From Paramecium tetraurelia (Eukaryota; Ciliophora; Oligohymenophorea; Peniculida; Parameciidae), in contig NW_001799624.1 in NCBI RefSeq assembly GCF_000165425.1, positions 248,001-312,000 of the forward strand: a stretch of 64,000 nt of DNA, given 5' to 3'. The notes under the pieces are model-generated. The model did not search any database. It was not told where the DNA came from and saw only the letters and a list, made by a program, of their open reading frames with translations. A program made the translations under genes and the position numbers. Positions 36,564 to 47,965 of the stretch are shown piece after piece; position 1 is the stretch's first letter; the number at the start of each line of letters is the position of its first letter.

Positions 36564-37768
36564 TCAAACCAATGTCTATTATTTAACTTTGGAACCCAAG
36601 GTTGATGCATAGTCAGCATATTTTTTAGCATTTCCAATTACTCTCCTCATTCCCATTACTCTAGTGGGTAACACCAACAACAAAACATATGGTACAATAT
36701 CATACCATACTGATTCAGCTCCTAATTTCATATTTAAAATTGATATTACTTAACATGGGCTTTTTGGCAGATATATTAGGATCGAACCATTTGAATTCAT
36801 ATCTGACAAATTCGCATCTTCCATAAACCATATAATTGAACAAATTTATTATCTTGCTTCCTATTAATTTATAGTGATCCATTTATATAAATCTTTTTCT
36901 TTAATCAATATAAGGAACTGAAAGCAATTCCTCTATCTTATAGTATGAATTCAAATAAGGAACGTATTCCTTATAGACTGGAAACTCCAAAACCAATCGT
37001 TTACTTTGTCTAATCAAATTCTAAACGCATGCTCTTGTTTCTCTTTGCAATCCTGTGTATCCCTCATTTTTTATTAATTTAACAAATCGCTGTATTCTAT
37101 CGATGAAGAGGAGCAATTGGAAGTTCTTTACAAAGAATTCTTACATTATCTTATTGGCACTCTCATCTTTCGATTCTGTCCAATGTATGTATGGGTTATG
37201 GATATTAAATTTATTGCCCATGAGGATCCAATCTCTTGGTTTGTATTCCTCCACATAATGTTTGTCTTTGTAATCCTGTTGGAGGATGTCCTTGTACTTT
37301 TGAAATAGCTCGTTTTGCTTTTACAGATCTATGCTATTGATGAGGATTACTTTTTTCTTTGGATAGAGCTGCAGTGAAATACTCAGAGGGATCTATTATC
37401 TTGTCATCCACATATTGAAAGAGGCATAATTTTTCTAAGAATACTTCAACACTGTACAAGTACATCAGGGAAAAGATGATGCTTGTTGGTCTTCTTCGAA
37501 CACAATTCAAACCAAATTTGAATAGCAATGGATACCATTTATATGCCCAAGTTTGATTATATACATAGTTGTAGTAATCCATCTCTGTGTAGATGATCAT
37601 TTTATTGAATCGAGTAACATTATTCTCATCCACTTTAAACAACTATCTAAATTCATTGTAAGTTAATAATAGGTAAGGCTTGTAGGTAGGATTGTTAAAA
37701 AGTATTCTTCTGTTCTCAGGAGATTCCTATACTTTTTTTGAGTTCAATAATTCAATTACTCGATCCAT
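36564..37768 (-). CDS. Hypothetical protein (384 aa)
   Basis: The minus-strand ATG at 37768 begins MDRVIELLNSKKVQESPENR. Two introns (22 and 28 nt) give exactly 385 codons to TGA at 36564-36566. The sequence is aromatic- and charge-rich (YNQTWAYKWYPLLFKFGLN; EYKPRDWILMGNKF). It has one hydrophobic segment near the C-terminus (WYDIVPYVLLLVLPTRVMG) that could insert in a membrane. No family is recognised. It converges with the aminotransferase across a 205-bp spacer. Confidence 0.7.
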
Positions 37769-37875
37769 TAAGAAAATTAATTAAGGTTTTTAATCAGATT
37801 TAGAAATATATCTATACATATAAATATATATCAATAAGTTGTTTAAAACGTTATCATTACTTGATTTGATTCAAT

Positions 37876-38328
37876 ATGGTTCCAATTTTCAAGTATTTCG
37901 TTAAGCAATTCATAAATAAATTCTTTATCTAATTCTTTGAGAGTATAAATTTATTGAAATTTAGCTATTCTTCTTATTTTATTTTAATTCTTAATCTTAT
38001 TGCTAATTATCATCAAAGGAAATTTAATAATTTAGAAGTGTCCATCAAGATATTGTTAGACTCCAAGTTTGGTCTACTAAATTCGAACTTTGAATAATTT
38101 TTAGAGTGGAATCAAACTTAAAATATATATCAACAGACTGGGATCTATAAGTTCGATGTTTTAAAGTGTAATGAGATTAAATTGTTCTGTAATTTGAATA
38201 CCTTGCAAATAATTTGTTTAATTCATATATCATTATAATTCACTTTTGTTTCACGCATTTAAAACATAATAGCTGGCTAGGTTTTATCTTATGCTATTGA
38301 ATCAAGATCTTTGTACTGTCTCTATTGA
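37876..38328 (+). CDS. Doubtful open frame overlapping the ARS2 3' end
   Basis: A plus-strand frame of 151 codons from ATG 37876 (MVPIFKYFVKQFINKFF) stays open to 38328. With a 26-nt intron it could instead run to about 38414. Its last 100 bp or more lie antisense to the ARS2 coding end (38223 onward). Composition is Phe/Leu/Asn-rich and AT-driven. It may be a small real gene with a different 3' end or a chance frame in spacer DNA. Confidence 0.25.
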
Positions 38329-40019
38329 ACTCTGGGAGCAAAGTTGATTGGCAATTGGATTCTAGAATGAAATGTTAATATACTTATTTTCTTATAATTA
38401 TGCTTCATCGATGAGTCCTTTGACAAAGATCTGTCTCTGGATGGTGGCCTTGCTGCTTCTCTCTATTTTGTGATTATTAGCCATTTATTGATCAATAACT
38501 TATTGACTTAAGGATTGCTAATGTTCCCAATACTATTTCTCATGCTTAAGAGAAATGTGTTTGATCAAGAAGGTTCCTCCTTGGAATTGCTTTTCACAGA
38601 ATATACAAGGATAAGCATCTTTCTAGCGATTATTTCTTAGTTTCAGTCCCATTTAAATGATTTCATTGTCAATCAATTCAGTTAAGGGTAATTCATCACT
38701 ACTCTCTTCTCTACGACGATTGCATAGAGCCTGAATGATGTCCTACCACTCTAAATTGCACTTCTTTTTTTAGTCCAATCTGAAGAAATGCTAAATTTAT
38801 TAATGAGTCCACTTACATAGCCAACTTTAGACACAAGTAATCTGTAGTCTGAGAATTCAGCTCCACTCCAATAGCAATAGTTGTGTATTCTTCTCAAATA
38901 CAAGGTCTGAATATCCAATTGTCTATTGAATGTTGGGTCATCTCTATCTTTGAGTGGTCCTTCGATGAGTGGATTACCACTGATTCCCTTTTCTTTATCC
39001 AAGACTTTGATGAGTTCTCTCTATTGTTGCAAGTCCTTCAATAATTTATTATATTCGACTGACTTGAAGACTCTCACGAATTTCCTAATAAAATTTAATG
39101 AATGAGACAGTACCTCTTCTCTTATTGTTTTTGGAATTGGAGTGAATGTCCCTTGATGGTGATGCTCTCATCATTCACACAACGATTACAATACTCTTCT
39201 CCATCAAAGCTGACCCACCCAATTCTAGTGTAATTTTATAGCTTGTTTGGTTCTGATAGGGTTAGACTCACATAGCCAGGCAATGAAGAGAGTGCCTTGA
39301 CCACATCTGCTCTGGAGAGAGGCAAGGGCACGTTCTTGATGAACACACTGTTTTGGTTGGGATCTGAACCAAAAAAGGGAGCTTTGGTTATGTCAATAGA
39401 TTCTAATAATATTTTGGCTTGGGCTTACCTTTGAGTTAAAATTCCCAGAAAGGAACATCTGGATCATCATTATAGAAGTGATCGTTGAGTTCAAAGAAGT
39501 CCATCAATTGCATTTCTGTCATTGTGAGATTTATGTTGTTGAAACCTCCCATATTGTATTGCTTCAAAAATTCATTGAAGCGATTCTATGCCAATTGATT
39601 GCGTTCTTCTTAGAACTCTCTCCTATTTACCGGATTGTATTTGTCTTAGATCCAAGGCTCGTCCTTGTGTTGATCAAAGAACAACTCTTTCTGTTTGTTT
39701 TCCCATTTCCTCTCGTAGGTCTAATAAAGAAGTCGTAATTTCTCAGTGGGGATATCATTGCTCACCTAATTTATCAGTCATATGCAAATCATACATATAA
39801 TTCCTAGAATTAATCGAAGCTGAGCAATGATTAATCCAGAGGAGGGAAGTCTATGGTGTGTTTGACTCGTTTCGTTGGCTTCTTCTTATTTCTAAAATTT
39901 CTTTTTTTTGAATTACTTCTACTTCGGTCCTTACTCAGATTCGAGACCGACGATGATGCCGATGAAAAGCTATGATAATCACGTGTGTCTTACCTTCTAG
40001 AGGATGCTCGCTCGTCCAT
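38223..40019 (-). CDS. ARS2: ARS2/SERRATE homologue (546 aa)
   Basis: ARS2 links the nuclear cap-binding complex to RNA processing, export and decay. Markers: an Arg/Ser-rich start (SNLSKDRSRSNSKKRNFRNK), a basic and acidic DUF-type helix region, a degenerate RRM-like block (NSVFIKNVPLPLSRADVVKA, IGWVSFDGEEYCN), GPLKDRDDPTFNRQLDIQTL and YLRRIHNYCYWSG, the zinc finger AYPCIFCEKQFQGGTFLIKH with following H, and the C-terminal RQYKDLD that matches YRDLDAP of animal ARS2. Introns of 24, 29, 26, 29, 26 and 22 nt give exactly 547 codons. It is shorter than the animal protein (about 870) because the RS-rich parts are reduced. Confidence 0.9.
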
Positions 40020-40103
40020 TAATTAAAATAATGACTTCGATAAAAATATAAACATACATAATACAAATATTGCAGGGAAGAAATATACATATAAATTATT
40101 ATC

Positions 40104-40340
40104 TCACTTCTTACTTTTGTACGACAGAAGATACTCGCCCAAAAATCTAACTGCATTTTATGGCCTTCACATATTGATCTAATATCCATACTTTTAAATT
40201 GCAATCTCCCTCAATCCACTCTGTAACGCCTATTTGAATTCCATCTGATAGTATTCGTTCATCGGCAAATTTTAAAATTTCGGCAAATCAGAATCAATTT
40301 TAAACTCATAGGACTTGTCTTAACTATCTTGATTGTTCAT
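40104..40340 (-). CDS. DPY-30 domain protein (69 aa)
   Basis: The minus-strand ATG at 40340 begins MNNQDSQDKSYEF. A 27-nt intron with an in-frame TGA is removed, leaving 70 codons. The core LPMNEYYQMEFKQALQSGLR followed by EIAIQKPQNAVRFLGEYLL matches the Dpy-30 dimerisation motif (LPTRAYLDQTVVPILLQGL...PNPIEFLASYLL). In other eukaryotes this is the DPY30 subunit of COMPASS histone H3K4 methyltransferase complexes. The same motif also occurs in ciliary radial-spoke proteins and adenylate kinase 7. A free-standing 69-aa protein is closest to DPY30 itself (99 aa in human). Confidence 0.85.
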
Positions 40341-40359
40341 TAAAATTATAAATATTTTT
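40341..40359. promoter_or_regulatory. 19-bp head-to-head spacer
   Basis: Only 19 AT bases separate the start codon of the DPY-30 gene (minus, 40340) from that of the plus-strand gene at 40360. Promoter elements for each must therefore lie inside the other's coding region, unless one start is further downstream. Confidence 0.5.
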
Positions 40360-41071
40360 ATGAATAATTAAGATTTATAAGAATCATAAGATATTAGAGA
40401 ACTTATTAACTAAATTGGGGAAGGCCATAAAAACTCTGAAAAATTAAACATAACCCAAGATTGGGATGATTTCAATACTCCATTTTGTGATTACTCCTAT
40501 TTCACTATCACTGATTACTCTGATTTCTATGCTCATCTGGACCGTACTAATCTGAAGAATCACAAGTAATTTCAAGTTAAAGTTTTGGTAAACAGAATTT
40601 GAACGACGTAAAAGAAATAGAAGTAGCAGATATCGAAGACTCATTGTCATTGACCATAAAATAGGTTGAAAACATATCTGCCTAGATAAAACACTGCTGT
40701 TCTCAAAAGGAAACTTTGATCTCAACATAAATGTCTCAGCTTTCCAACAATAAAACTTTACTGAAGGATAAAATAGTCTTGCATAGTGAGAAAGATTTGG
40801 AAATTATAACTATGCTCATCATGCTTTTAGTTAAATAAAATCCTAATCCTAATTTCTTTTCCCAAGATTAGGAAGAGCAATTAGATATGCATATGAAAAT
40901 ATTATTTCAAATTCACACTAGTTATGAAGATTATTGTCAAGTAAAATTTATTCTATAAAGGCAAAAACACACATTTATTTTTAAAATTAAGACTAAATCA
41001 AATAAGAGATTGATATTATATTAGAGAAAGATTTTACAACGTATTTAATAAAAAAATTAGATGATGATTGA
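40360..41071 (+). CDS. Hypothetical protein (223 aa)
   Basis: The ATG at 40360 begins MNNQDLQESQDIRELINQIG. Two 20-nt introns (about 40578-40597 and near 40940) give exactly 224 codons to TGA 41069-41071. The alternative without the second intron gives a long AT-driven, less protein-like tail. The sequence is acidic with a helical middle (LEIITMLIMLLVKQNPNPNF) and a Lys/Asp end. No domain is recognised. It shares a bidirectional 19-bp spacer with the DPY-30 gene. Confidence 0.6.
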
Positions 41072-41375
41072 AAATGAATTTAATTTCTTTCATTTTAATC
41101 ACATCCAATAATATTTAATTACAATATATCTACTTTTCAGTTTAAGAAATCTTAATTTATGAATAATCTTCATTACAAAATACAAAATTAAAAAGTAATT
41201 TTAAACCATATCTATAGTTAGCATTTAATAAATGGCATACTTATGTTTTAAGTGTATTGATATTTCTAAAATTGGATAATAAGTCATAAAATCAAGAATG
41301 AATCTGACTTGATGCTAGGTCAATTTCAAATTAAATTAAACATCAAAACTTATTAGAATAATGTGTATATTTTAA
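41072..41375. other. AT-rich spacer, no gene seen
   Basis: About 300 bp with frequent TGA in every frame. It holds the promoter of the SPP-like gene at its right end. Nothing else is seen. Confidence 0.35.
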
Positions 41376-42945
41376 ATGGATTTTTATATAATGTTTGTTT
41401 TATTTATTATCTATTAATGCTATGCTCAATTTAATATATTAACCACAATTGGAGGGAAAAATATTTCAATATATGAAAATGAAGTGCAGAATCACTAATT
41501 TAGCGTGCATGAATAGTATCAATGTCATCCATCGGACTTATTCGAAGAGGATTAGAAATAGGGTAGTCGAATATTTTATATTTAAAATTTGCAATCCAAA
41601 GCCTTAAATCTAAGCATCATACCTATATCATTAAGACCGAGAGATATGCAATTGATAAATGTGCCAAATTAAGTCGAACAATAAGAAATAACAATTGAAG
41701 GGAGTTCAACATCAACATACAATATATATTATGAGTGTTATTAGAATTGGGCCTTTGTTGAGTTGCATGTTCGATATGAGAAGACTATTCTGAATTTTAG
41801 ATACATTAAGATTTGTGAGGACAAACTCTATTACCATGATTACCCTGATTTAATATTGGCAGTAATAGCCTTGATAATCACATACATTGGGGCAATATAT
41901 GGATAAAAGAGATTTAAATTGAAACCTGCATAAGCAGAACAACAAATCGACGAATTAGAATCATGTGAGTCCTTTTATAAGGCGAGACAAATATACTCCC
42001 CCTAATATTCTCAACCAGAGCAAATAATCAAAATGGGTGAATTTCAAACAACGCCAGACTCTGCTTAGATAATCTCTAGAAGAGGAAAAGAGACCAATCT
42101 AACCCTGAGAATATTCTTGTACCTATTCTTTGTTATTGGATTGCTAATTGCTTTGTTCTTATGGGGAGAGATCAGCATACTGGAGATTCCAATATACGGG
42201 ATCTATTTTGTTTGTGTTCAAATAGCCAATACAGATCTCTTGATATATATAGTTTCATCTTCCATCTCGCCCAACATAAAACTACCTTTATATGGAAGAG
42301 TAAAATTGATCAACTTATTCACTTATCTTTTGCAATTTGTATACACTTTCTTTCTAGTTCTGACAGACAATTGGGTGTTGAGAAGTTTCAGTTCGATTTG
42401 CCTTTTATTTTAATTAATTAGAGTATTGCAATTATTCATTAATTTAGTTCATGAAGTTTTACAATCTCCAACAATTACTATCAGTATATGGTGTTATTCT
42501 TGGGTTATCATATGTTATTTAGTATTAATTTGGGATTGAATTTCCGAAATTGCATTTCCCAAACACATTTTTCCTAGAGAATCCAAAGTTGACATGTTCA
42601 GGTACTACTTTGTTGCAATTAATGTTGCCCTGCTCTTTGCTAACTTATACAAGATACTTTAGAAGATAGACAAGATCACATTCCATATTATTTAAGTTGG
42701 GATATTTGAGTTATGTAATTGGAGTAGGTTTGACTCTCAAATCAGACGGAGATTACTTGTTATAGACGTTGATTGATAACTTTTTGCCATCAATAATGAT
42801 CTTTCTGACCATAAATGTGTATGGGATTGCGAGAAGGGAAATGAAGCAATTGTATTCAGGGATTGAACCTGGATTGCATAATAGAGCAATTTAATAATAA
42901 TATAGTTATGAATTAACAATTGATAAATATAATAAAAATTAGTGA
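41376..42945 (+). CDS. Signal-peptide-peptidase-like multi-pass protein, apparently non-catalytic (514 aa)
   Basis: Starts with a signal peptide (MDFYIMFVLFIIYQCYA) and a luminal domain of about 170 residues. A helix (LILAVIALIITYIGAIYG), a cytoplasmic loop and seven to eight further membrane segments follow, the SPPL2-type layout. Family landmarks are recognisable: DNWVLRSFSSICLLFQLIR (SPP NWILNNILGIA), LGYLSYVIGVGLTL, LPSIMIFLTINVYGIARREM then KQLYSG, matching QPALLYLVPCTL...GELKELWNYG. The two active-site aspartates are not visible: the YD position reads SVYGVILGL and the GxGD position reads CSGTTLLQL. One 25-nt intron gives exactly 515 codons. The gene is fully open, so a pseudoprotease is more likely than a pseudogene. 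Confidence 0.65.
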
Positions 42946-43151
42946 AGATTAAATAATTATAAGAGTGTCTGCTAATGTATTTGTACGAATCTTCTCTTAA
43001 AAACATAATTTAAGGGGAAAATAAGCAGGTATATTTTGTCTATCTGAATTAGAATTAATTTAGAGTTCTATTAAGTGTTATGATTTCTAGTAGACATATA
43101 AGAATATAAATTTAGTTGATTTTTGTTTTTTGATTCATTAATAAATATTAA

Positions 43152-44445
43152 ATGCAATAGTAGCAGCAATGTTTTCACAATTAAGAGATTACTAGAATCC
43201 ATTTATAACCTGAATTTCAAACAGTTCAATTGCTTTGTGAAGAATGTGTTGAAGACAGGGGACTTACAACGAAATTTGAATAACTGGTGTTACTATAAAA
43301 AGTACTCTTGTTTCATAGTTGAAGGTAAAAAAACAACCTGAAGAATTACTCAGTAAAATTAATTTAGATAGCACTGTCAAAGTGTTCTTGTCCAGACTTC
43401 TTAAGGCGACTGAAGACGATCTAAAAATAACAAAAAGAAGATGGAGCGAACGTTTATAAGCAATTAAATAAATGTTTGATAAACTTATAAACGAGACAGA
43501 AACGTACTTTGATTAATTAAAAAAAGAACTAGAAGAGTTCAGAAAAGGATTGGTTACAGTATGAATTAATATTCTATTTCTAGATTGTGAACTTTAGTCG
43601 ATTTGAGCAATTGATTTAGGATGATTAATAAACCAATAAAGAGATTTAAATAGTAAATTATATAAAAGAATTAGAAAGCGGAATAACTGGTTAAAAAAAA
43701 ACAGACATTCTCAATCTTATCAATGGCTACAAAGAAAAAATTAAAAAGTAATCTTTTTCAATCATTACTTATAAGTACTCAGATTCCTTCTATTACAGAT
43801 AGACTCAGCAAAATAACCTCAGAAATGAATGAATATCAATCAACTGTTACTAAGTACTCGTAAAAATGTAATCCTGATATCCTCCCACAATTACCATAAT
43901 TACCACTATAACAATCATCAAAGATTCTATCTTAGAGAAACTTTGAGAAATTACTAGAGAGAATTACCAATCAAAAAAGATCCACAACTAATTTGATCTA
44001 CCAAGCTTAATAATAATAAGGAATCAATTCAGAATCCTTTTGGAATAGTGTGAACAATAAGATCAATCTCTTGATGATATTTAAATCTAAAAACAAAGCC
44101 ATTTTTGGTGGCTATACACCTTGTTAATGGAAAAAACTATCAACTCCACTTCAATAAGGAGTTTATGATGAAAACTCAATCTCCTTTCTGTTTTGTTTGA
44201 ATGGTGAAGATTTGAAGTTCTTCCCAATCAAAAGAGAAAATAAACCAGCCATAATCCTCAACTCATCATAAGGTCCAAATTTTGGAGGCGATCTGAATAT
44301 CAATGCAGATTTTCAGGGAGGCACCATTAATTTAGGTACTACCTATTCTAACGATATCCTGCCAGGATAACCGCAACTGATATTTGGAAGTCAGAACTAG
44401 CCAAATATTAATGAATGTGAAATAATTTAGATAATTCCTTAATGA
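43152..44445 (+). CDS. B-box-like / coiled-coil / TLDc protein (402 aa)
   Basis: The start at 43152 is MQQQQQCFHNQEITRIHLQP followed by LLCEECVEDRG, a Cys/His pattern like a B-box zinc-binding module. Residues 50-190 are coiled coil. The C-terminal 160 residues form a TLDc-type domain: FWNSVNNKINLLMIFKSKNK, AIFGGYTPCQWKK, SISFLFCLNGEDLKFFPI, GPNFGGDLNI and NECEIIQIIP. Introns of 32, 25 and 28 nt give exactly 403 codons. This domain order is common in Paramecium. TLDc domains elsewhere bind the V-ATPase or act in oxidative-stress response, but the role here is unknown. Confidence 0.8.
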
Positions 44446-44538
44446 TAAGAAGAATGAATTATAAATATGGTCATTATATTCAAAATGAAAGTATGTGTAA
44501 AGATAATAATTGATATATAAACATAAATAATGTGAAAT

Positions 44539-47500
44539 TCATCTAGCAACAGAAAATTCCAATTTAACATTCATGGCTGCCAACTCATTTACAAGATATC
44601 TGAGTACAAATGGTATGGCTACCTTAGAACATTTTGCTTGTTTGCATCTCACACAATAAGGATGAGAACTCTACACAGACTGTATATTCTCTAGGGACAA
44701 TAATTATACAAATTGATAAGTGGCTAACATGTTCCCACATTTATCACAGATGTAGGCTATGAATGATATATAATGTAATACTTTCAGAGTAATCAGAACA
44801 TTTGAGCAAACGATCATTGATACAATAAGCAACTCCATGAGCAATGAGAGCATCTCTTTCCATCTCACCCAATCTGATACCTCCTCCCTTCTTTCTACCT
44901 TTGATTGGTTATTGAGTGAGAACATCAACAGGTCCCATGCTTCTGGCTTGGGATTTGTCTGATACCATATGTCTCAATCTTTAATAATAGACCACTCCGA
45001 AGTAGATGTCTACCTTAAGAGGAGTTCCGTAAATACCAGAATACAAGGTCTCATTTCCATGATAGTTGTAACCATGTTTAATTAATTGTTTACCAAAGTA
45101 ATCCACAACATTATCATTCTCATAATTTTGGAATGGGTGAGTTTCAAACATCTCTCCTTATAAAACATTTGCCTTAGCAGCCATACTTTCTATTAACATA
45201 CCAATGGTCATTCTAGATGGGAAAGCGTGAGGATTAATTATGATATCTGGTACCATACCTGATTCAGAGAATGGCATATCAATTTATGGCCACAATAAGG
45301 ACATCACACCTTTCTAGCCATGACGAGATGAAAATTTGTCACCTATAATAGGATTACGATTGATTCTATATTTGATCATGACTGACACATCATTTTCAGA
45401 TTTATTCACCACAGCCACTTATTCAATTCTAGCTGTCTCACTGTCTTTTGAATGATAAACTTTGACCTATTGCAATTGGCTGTCATAGAGAGCTAATACT
45501 GCAGAGCCTTTAGTAACAACTTAGGATTATTCAGGTAATCCATAAGGTAACAAATTTACTGGAACTTGAGCTTTAATCTGATTGTATAATTGTATAGGTA
45601 TTTGACTTAGTAACTTGTATTTAACTTCCTTGTCTTCATTCAAGGAATACTCTGAAGATTTATAAATAATGCCATGGCCGAATCCTCTCTCATAACTTGA
45701 TTTGCATAAGATCATAGCATCTTCCATATCGTATCCTGTATAACTGATGACTGCCACTATTGCATTAGTTCCACTGGCATAATCAGCGAATTAGTAATCA
45801 TCATAACCGAAACATCTGACAACTGGTTTTTGAGGAAATAGAATTCGATACATTTTATTATCAAATCTATAAGGGTAATTGTGACAGGGAGATCCCATAG
45901 TTTGTTTAGCCATTTGACATTGATACATATTCCTTGGACTTTGATTATAATTTAAGAATGGAACATTGGAAGCCAAAATACTTAGAATGTATGCTGGATC
46001 TATTTCTTGATACTAGGTGTCAGTACGAATGTCAGCCTAAGTACAAGCGATACTCATATTGATCTATTCCAAAGGACTGATCCATTCAATTGTATTCAAC
46101 TTCAAATTAATAACTGGCCTCATTAATCTGGCCACAGTAGTGTTTATATAAATTCCAGGAAACAGAGGAGATTTGTTCTCCTATCTCGGAAGACAAGCCA
46201 CTTCTGTTGTTTCCTTAATTGTGCCATTTGATTTGTACACTCTAAGTGTATGTTCAAAGGTTGGTAACAATGAGGAATTTAAATATCCAATTAATTTACC
46301 ATTCAATACTACTGGAAGATCATTTTTAGAGTAGATCAAACGTTGAGATTGCACTCCTAAAGGAAATAGTAATTCTTCAACATCTTGTTCATCTGGATGA
46401 GTCAAGGGTACACAACTCATTGTAATGTGATTGAGTAGACCACAAGGTCCTCCATCTGGAGTATGGACAGGACAGACAAATCCCCAAACATCTGGAAGTA
46501 ATTTACGAACAGTTGTAGTTTTCATTTATGCAAAATAGGATCCTCTGTGAACTGATCTAAAATGAGAGAGAAATCTCATATTATTTAATTTATCAGCAAT
46601 GATAGTAAATCCACTTGCTTCCATTAGATCCAATCCAGTTTATGATCTCAAATTACCAGTGGCTAAGAAATTTTCCAATTTTTCACCCACGGTAGTTTAT
46701 AAATCAAAGCATCTTTTAAAATAAGCCAAGTCTTTCAATTTTGATTATTCCTTAGATGCATCTTTCAATATTTTCTCTCTGACTCCGACTAATAAATCTT
46801 CTAATTTTTCTCTCAAATATGCAGTATAGAGATGACCAGACAGGAGAACTTCCTGATTGACTAAGGAATCAAGATTGTCAGGATTGATTTCATCTATAAA
46901 AAGAGCATATAACTTTTCAATGCACAATAAGAGAATAGAGGCTTTGTCTTAATCATTTTCAAGATGAACACAAATGTGTTCTCTCAAGAATATGCGTCCG
47001 ACTTAGAGATCAGTGGTCTCAGGATTAAAGATGTTGAGTTCCACTCTTAGTAATCTACCAATATATTCAAGGGCATCCTTTTGAGTGTTGATTCCTCTTG
47101 ATTTAGCATCTGCAATCATGACTTCCACTCTATCAGAGATATCTGACTTGTCTGCTTATGAACGCACTATCTATTAATAAATTTGATAATCATTCATGTC
47201 TGTTAATGCTCTTAATAATATTATTACTGGCATTTGCAATTCCTTCTTCTTCAAGATGATACGCAAGTACACATTACCATCCATCAAGTAATGTAGTGTG
47301 ATAGTTCTTGCATATTGATCTGATCTCACACACTTCATCTAAACTGCAAATGGAGAGAAGTTGAATCCCTTGTTCTTGTAACCAGGTCTCTTGAATGCAA
47401 TTGGGTAGTTCCTTTTCTAAATGATCAACATTCTTATAATCTTCTCATTGCCATTGATTATAAAGTAACCTCCGAATTCATTGCAATCTTCCTGTTATTA

Positions 47501-47937
47501 CACCAATTCTTTCTTTTAACCAAATCAAAAATACCTTCAGCACTCAGCCCATTCAAGTGACACTTCTGACTCTTCACCAATATTGGTATCTCTCCCAGAG
47601 ACAAACGGACTGTCTCCTTTGGATTATCATCTATCTCTCTGCAAATAGTTGCTAACATTGGAGCTGTGTAACTCTTCTTCATCTATCTACATTGAGTTGG
47701 CAGAACTCTATTGTCTCCCAACATTCCTTATTATGTTGGCATCCCTATCTATAGTTCCTCAATCCAGATTTTCATATTCTTGAATGGCAACCGAATGTCT
47801 CGATTCCCAGGCACACAAACCTCTATTGGACTTAGATGTCGACATATCTCAATCAAACCATGAGTGTACAAGTAATTAAAACTCTCAATGTGATGCTTGG
47901 CAGCCACTCTCAATTGATCCCCTTATTAAATTTCCAT
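44539..47937 (-). CDS. RPA2: DNA-directed RNA polymerase I second-largest subunit (1,114 aa)
   Basis: Catalytic beta-like subunit of the rRNA-synthesising polymerase. Landmarks in order: [120 protein letters not shown], and the C-terminal zinc site YICDKCGN...CVRCKQAKC. The choice of Pol I over II or III rests on the [19 protein letters not shown] form (human POLR1[19 protein letters not shown]) and on length. Introns of 25 and 29 nt give exactly 1,115 codons. The start lies 28 bp from the stop of the cyclase gene on the same strand. Confidence 0.95.
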
Positions 47938-47965
47938 AAATTAAAATTTTATATTAAATATAACA

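Noticed and set aside
42945-43151. A gene between the SPP-like and TLDc genes
   Set aside because: About 200 bp of AT-rich DNA with no frame longer than expected by chance on either strand.
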